Assembly (NCBI GenBank): GCA_002408065.1
Contig: DHQI01000033.1
Span: forward strand, 1-8,081
Length of the DNA stretch: 8,081 nt
Source of the DNA: Bacteroidales bacterium UBA5342
GTDB lineage: Bacteria > Bacteroidota > Bacteroidia > Bacteroidales > UBA5342
Direction: 5' to 3'
In this document: positions 6,349 to 8,081 of the stretch, one piece after another
How positions within the stretch are numbered: the stretch's first letter is position 1
Layout: every line of letters starts with the position of its first letter
Program-made: the position numbers and the translations under genes
The notes under the pieces: generated by a model
Databases searched by the model: none
The model's input: only the letters and a program-made list of their open reading frames with translations
Told to the model about the DNA's origin: nothing

Positions 6349-6377
6349 CAAAATTAGACGAAATAAATGTATCTCAA
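6349..6377 (-). promoter_or_regulatory. Bacteroidota-type promoter of the patatin gene
   Basis: On the minus strand, TAATTTTG (6356-6349) matches TAnnTTTG exactly, and a TTG (6377-6375) lies 18 bp upstream as the -33 element. The predicted leader to the start codon at 6308 is about 35-40 nt, A/T-rich, with no Shine-Dalgarno sequence. Confidence 0.6.
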
Positions 6378-6442
6378 CATCGGAAAAACAAGCAATTATC
6401 TCAAATGTTCAAAAAGCCTTATTAATTGCTATTTTTGCAATA

Positions 6443-6450
6443 CAAAGATA
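6443..6450 (-). promoter_or_regulatory. Second, upstream -7-like box before the patatin gene
   Basis: TATCTTTG on the minus strand is an exact -7 match, 135 nt before the patatin start, with no good -33 element. A transcript from here would carry a small hairpin (ATTGC/GCAAT, 6425-6441) near its 5' end. It may be an alternative start or a chance match. The rest of the 6309-6502 gap holds nothing else I can name. Confidence 0.25.
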
Positions 6451-6502
6451 TCAATCCTAAACCATGGAGCTGGTGTGAAATAAACTCCGGCAACAAATAA
6501 TA

Positions 6503-6946
6503 CTACAGTTCAGTATAGGCAGGAATAGCCTCCAACAATTGTATATTTTCTTTATCAACCTTAGCACAAAAATGATTGAGCCCGTTAGATACAATGACAA
6601 ACGGCGCTCCTAGTTGGGTATTATAATCAGCAGCTTGTGCAAAAACCTTTTCATTAACAGGCACCTTAGGGGCTTTAAACTCAAGCAACATTTTTATCGT
6701 TCCATATTTATTATACACTACACCATCCACCCTCAGCGGTCGTCCATTAATAGTGAGTCCCACCTCTACACCAATAGAATTGGGAGGATAAGCACAATTT
6801 TCTATCAAGAAACGGTTAAAATTCTGACGCACCCATTCCTCCGGAGTTAGGGCAAGCCACTTTTTGCGGAGCGCATCAAAGATCAAGGTCTTTCCTTTTT
6901 CATTTTTGGTGCGAAATTGATATGTCGGAAGATTCAAAGCTTGCAT
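6503..6946 (-). CDS. Stand-alone HsdR N-terminal-domain protein (PD-(D/E)xK nuclease fold, PF13588-like)
   Basis: The 147-residue protein corresponds to the nuclease domain found at the N-terminus of type I restriction HsdR subunits, here without helicase parts. The active-site pattern is present: D74 in RVDGVV (72-77), E89 and K91 in LEFKAP (88-93), and a QxxxY motif (Q104, Y108) as in HsdR nucleases. A catalytic fold is therefore likely, but activity is inferred. Short proteins of this kind, starting with LNLPxY as here (4-9), are common in Bacteroidota. They are not accompanied by hsdM or hsdS, and none is present in this window, so calling it a restriction enzyme would be wrong. A DNA maintenance role is possible but unproven. 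The start is fixed by family match. Strikingly, an intrinsic terminator ends 2 nt before the start codon. Confidence 0.85.
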   Translation of the reverse strand: MQALNLPTYQFRTKNEKGKTLIFDALRKKWLALTPEEWVRQNFNRFLIENCAYPPNSIGVEVGLTINGRPLRVDGVVYNKYGTIKMLLEFKAPKVPVNEKVFAQAADYNTQLGAPFVIVSNGLNHFCAKVDKENIQLLEAIPAYTEL

Positions 6947-6948
6947 AA

Positions 6949-6982
6949 GAAAAAAGAAACGGTCTCATTGAATGAAACCGTT
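6949..6982 (-). terminator. Intrinsic terminator or attenuator between the ACT and HsdR-N genes
   Basis: On the minus strand, a 10-bp stem (6982-6973 with 6967-6958; AACGGTTTCA pairs with TGAGACCGTT, one G-U wobble) has a 5-nt loop. It is followed by TCTTTTTTC (6957-6949). It lies 73 nt after the ACT stop and its U-tract ends 2 nt before the HsdR-N ATG (6946-6944). Shape and T-run are convincing. Whether it ends the ACT transcript, attenuates the next gene, or both, is open. Confidence 0.85.
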
Positions 6983-7036
6983 AACTGTAGATTTATCAAT
7001 TAGACGTAAAGACCTAAAGTATTAGCACTAAAAAGT

Positions 7037-7044
7037 CAAATATA
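7037..7044 (-). promoter_or_regulatory. Candidate -7 box upstream of the HsdR-N gene
   Basis: TATATTTG on the minus strand matches TAnnTTTG exactly and sits 11 nt after the ACT stop codon. A transcript from it would have a leader of about 85 nt that includes the terminator hairpin at 6949-6982. The nearest upstream TTG (7061-7059) and TTTG (7071-7068) are at 14 and 23 bp, off the usual spacing. Confidence 0.35.
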
Positions 7045-7055
7045 AGAAAAAGTGC

Positions 7056-7481
7056 TTACAACTTATACAAACTGCTCGATGCTATCAGCTCCAGTTTATG
7101 CTCTTGTAACACAGCCATACAGCGCTCAATATCCTGTGGTTTTATGACCGTCAAAGCCTCTTCGCCCAACGAGAAAGCATACATATACTCTATTTCTACT
7201 TCTGCTTCTTTAAGGATAATCATAGCCTTATTCAGAGCGCCCGGTGTATTAGGTACATTAAGGCAAAGCACGTCCGTGAGACGAACAGAAAAACCCTTCT
7301 CTTGCAAAGCCTTAAGAGCTTCTTCGGGGTTTGATACGATAAGGCGCAATATGCCAAAATCAGAAGAATCAGCCACCGAAAATGCTGACATATTAATACC
7401 TGCTTCGCCTAAAATAGCTGAAATATCGGCCAAACGACCTGTTTTATTCTCTAAAAAAATGGATAATTGTTTTATAATCAT
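7056..7481 (-). CDS. Tandem ACT-domain protein (amino-acid-binding regulator type)
   Basis: The 141-residue protein consists of two ACT domains and nothing else. ACT1 is at about 3-67, with the GRLADISAILGEAGINM helix at 15-31. ACT2 is at about 71-137, with NTPGALNKAMIILKEAEV at 78-95. Each has the beta-alpha-beta-beta-alpha-beta order and the turn (KTGRL, TPGAL) that usually binds an amino acid at a dimer interface. No DNA-binding or catalytic part is present, so it probably senses or buffers an amino acid, by inference. Relatives in Bacteroidota are, from memory, often next to phenylacetate-CoA ligase and indolepyruvate oxidoreductase genes. That neighbourhood is absent here: the upstream gene is yqeY, 145 bp away, across an inverted-repeat region. 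No consensus promoter was seen directly upstream. A terminator-like hairpin follows 73 nt after the stop codon. Confidence 0.85.
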   Translation of the reverse strand: MIIKQLSIFLENKTGRLADISAILGEAGINMSAFSVADSSDFGILRLIVSNPEEALKALQEKGFSVRLTDVLCLNVPNTPGALNKAMIILKEAEVEIEYMYAFSLGEEALTVIKPQDIERCMAVLQEHKLELIASSSLYKL

Positions 7482-7513
7482 AGCAATGAGTTAATGATAT
7501 TATGAATAAATGA

Positions 7514-7619
7514 GGCTAAGGATAAGCTTGAAGTAAAAATTGAGGTTAAGATTCTGTTATTTTAGCTATTCTCAATCATAATCTCAGCCTCAACCTTAAC
7601 CTTAACCTCAATCTCAAGG
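7514..7619. repeat. Two opposed GGTTRA hexamer arrays
   Basis: The left arm (7514-7549) holds six decayed hexamers on the plus strand: GGCTAA, GGATAA, GCTTGA, AGTAAA, AATTGA, GGTTAA. The right arm (7572-7619) holds eight in-register units on the minus strand: CCTTGA, GATTGA, GGTTAA, GGTTAA, GGTTGA, GGCTGA, GATTAT, GATTGA. It is the same unit as at 3851-3940, but here the two blocks face each other. Confidence 0.85.
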
Positions 7620-7629
7620 CACAAGCTTA
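7523..7629 (-). terminator. Long inverted repeat at the 3' end of yqeY, possible terminator
   Basis: TAAGCTTG (7523-7530) pairs with CAAGCTTA (7622-7629), and ATTGAGGTTAAG (7539-7550) pairs with CTTAACCTCAAT (7601-7612), giving an imperfect stem of about 28 bp around a 50-nt loop. The outer arm includes the yqeY stop codon (7627-7629). In the yqeY transcript the inner 12-bp stem is followed by UUUUAC. That is terminator-like, but the loop is unusually large. Confidence 0.5.
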
Positions 7630-8076
7630 AGCTAATAACTCTTTCACTTTCGTTGAAATATCGCGGCCTTCTGCTTTACCCGCCAGTTTTTTAGAAGCAA
7701 CTCCCATAACACGTCCCATATCTTTCATTCCTTCAGCTCCCAGATCTGCTATGATGCCTTTTACTTCTGCTTCCAACTCTTCAGGGGTAAATTGTTGAGG
7801 CAAATAATTCATCAGCACTTCTGCTTCTTGAGTCTCATTTTCGGCCAGATCTTCACGTCCCTGTTGCACATACAATTCTGCAGAATCTTTACGCTGCTTC
7901 ACCAATTTCTGGACAATTTTAGTCACAGCAACATCATCCAACTCACCATCTGCACCTTTAGCTGTTTGGGCTTCCAATATTTCTTTCTTCAATCCGCGCA
8001 CGGCTGCCAACATGACTTTATTTTTGGCTCGCATAGCGACTTTAATATCTTCGTTTACTTGTTGTACTAAGCTCAT
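7627..8076 (-). CDS. yqeY: GatB/YqeY-domain protein
   Basis: The 149-residue cytoplasmic, mostly helical protein is full length for the YqeY family. An N-terminal helical bundle (about 1-90) carries the family pattern LxxIxxDIKxAMRAKxK-like at 4-20, LRxLKxEI-like at 26-33 and the KQRKDSAELY helix at 60-69. After LPQQF (92-96) comes the small C-terminal domain (about 97-149) shared with GatB/GatE, with MGRVMG (120-125) and a final helix. In GatB this domain contacts tRNA during Glu/Asp-tRNA amidation. The role of the free protein is unknown, and a tRNA-linked function is only inferred. The start ATG is 5 nt from the window edge, so promoter and upstream neighbour are not visible. In Bacteroidota this gene often follows ftsZ. 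The stop codon lies inside a large inverted repeat. Confidence 0.92.
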   Translation of the reverse strand: MSLVQQVNEDIKVAMRAKNKVMLAAVRGLKKEILEAQTAKGADGELDDVAVTKIVQKLVKQRKDSAELYVQQGREDLAENETQEAEVLMNYLPQQFTPEELEAEVKGIIADLGAEGMKDMGRVMGVASKKLAGKAEGRDISTKVKELLA

Positions 8077-8081
8077 ATTAC

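Noticed and set aside
6503..6946. A type I restriction-modification locus
   Set aside because: Only the small HsdR N-terminal domain is present. No helicase, hsdM, hsdS or methylase lies in the window, and such lone proteins are common in this phylum.
7792..8070. Plus-strand 92-codon frame opposite yqeY
   Set aside because: It lies entirely antisense to a well-conserved full-length yqeY and has low-complexity hydrophobic/His composition with no start signal.

Overview
The window reads as chromosomal DNA of a Bacteroidota species, probably from the Bacteroidales/Marinilabiliales side of the phylum. The evidence is: (i) several exact matches to the Bacteroidota -7 promoter box TAnnTTTG upstream of genes; (ii) A/T-rich leaders with no clear Shine-Dalgarno sequence; (iii) family types typical of the phylum: a sirtuin without the zinc cysteines, a PF13568-type outer-membrane barrel, a stand-alone HsdR N-terminal-domain protein, a tandem-ACT protein and a patatin-Omp85 fusion. 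The genus is inferred and cannot be fixed from this sequence.

Layout. Bases 1-80 are an octamer tandem repeat that runs off the left edge and merges into a promoter. Next come two plus-strand genes, a sirtuin deacylase (114-803) and a small outer-membrane beta-barrel protein (811-1422), which very likely share one transcript. All other genes are on the minus strand. From right to left in coordinates, which is the order of transcription, they are: yqeY (8076-7627), a tandem ACT-domain protein (7481-7056), an HsdR-N/PD-(D/E)xK protein (6946-6503), a patatin phospholipase with its own POTRA and barrel (6308-4089), yajC (3768-3442), a DUF308/HdeD-type membrane protein (3320-2736) and a YbbR-domain protein (2540-1515). 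The YbbR gene converges on the barrel gene.

How the parts relate. Much of the window concerns the envelope: an outer-membrane barrel, a surface or secreted lipase, the SecDF-YajC accessory subunit, a six-helix membrane protein and a membrane-anchored YbbR protein. The minus-strand genes do not form one operon. Gaps of 109-320 bp, two good intrinsic terminators (after yajC and after the ACT gene) and separate promoter boxes suggest mostly single-gene transcripts.

The coding content is ordinary, and I see no new multi-gene system, phage, CRISPR array, IS element or RNA gene. The unusual signals are intergenic: (a) short-period, in-register repeat arrays, an octamer TTGAATCA at 1-80 and a hexamer GGTTRA at two loci; (b) one hexamer locus built as two opposed arrays that form a long inverted repeat overlapping the yqeY stop codon; (c) a terminator whose U-tract ends 2 nt before the HsdR-N start codon, which looks like leader attenuation; (d) a 16-bp near-perfect palindrome across the predicted yajC transcription start; (e) a consensus -7 box inside the yajC terminator.
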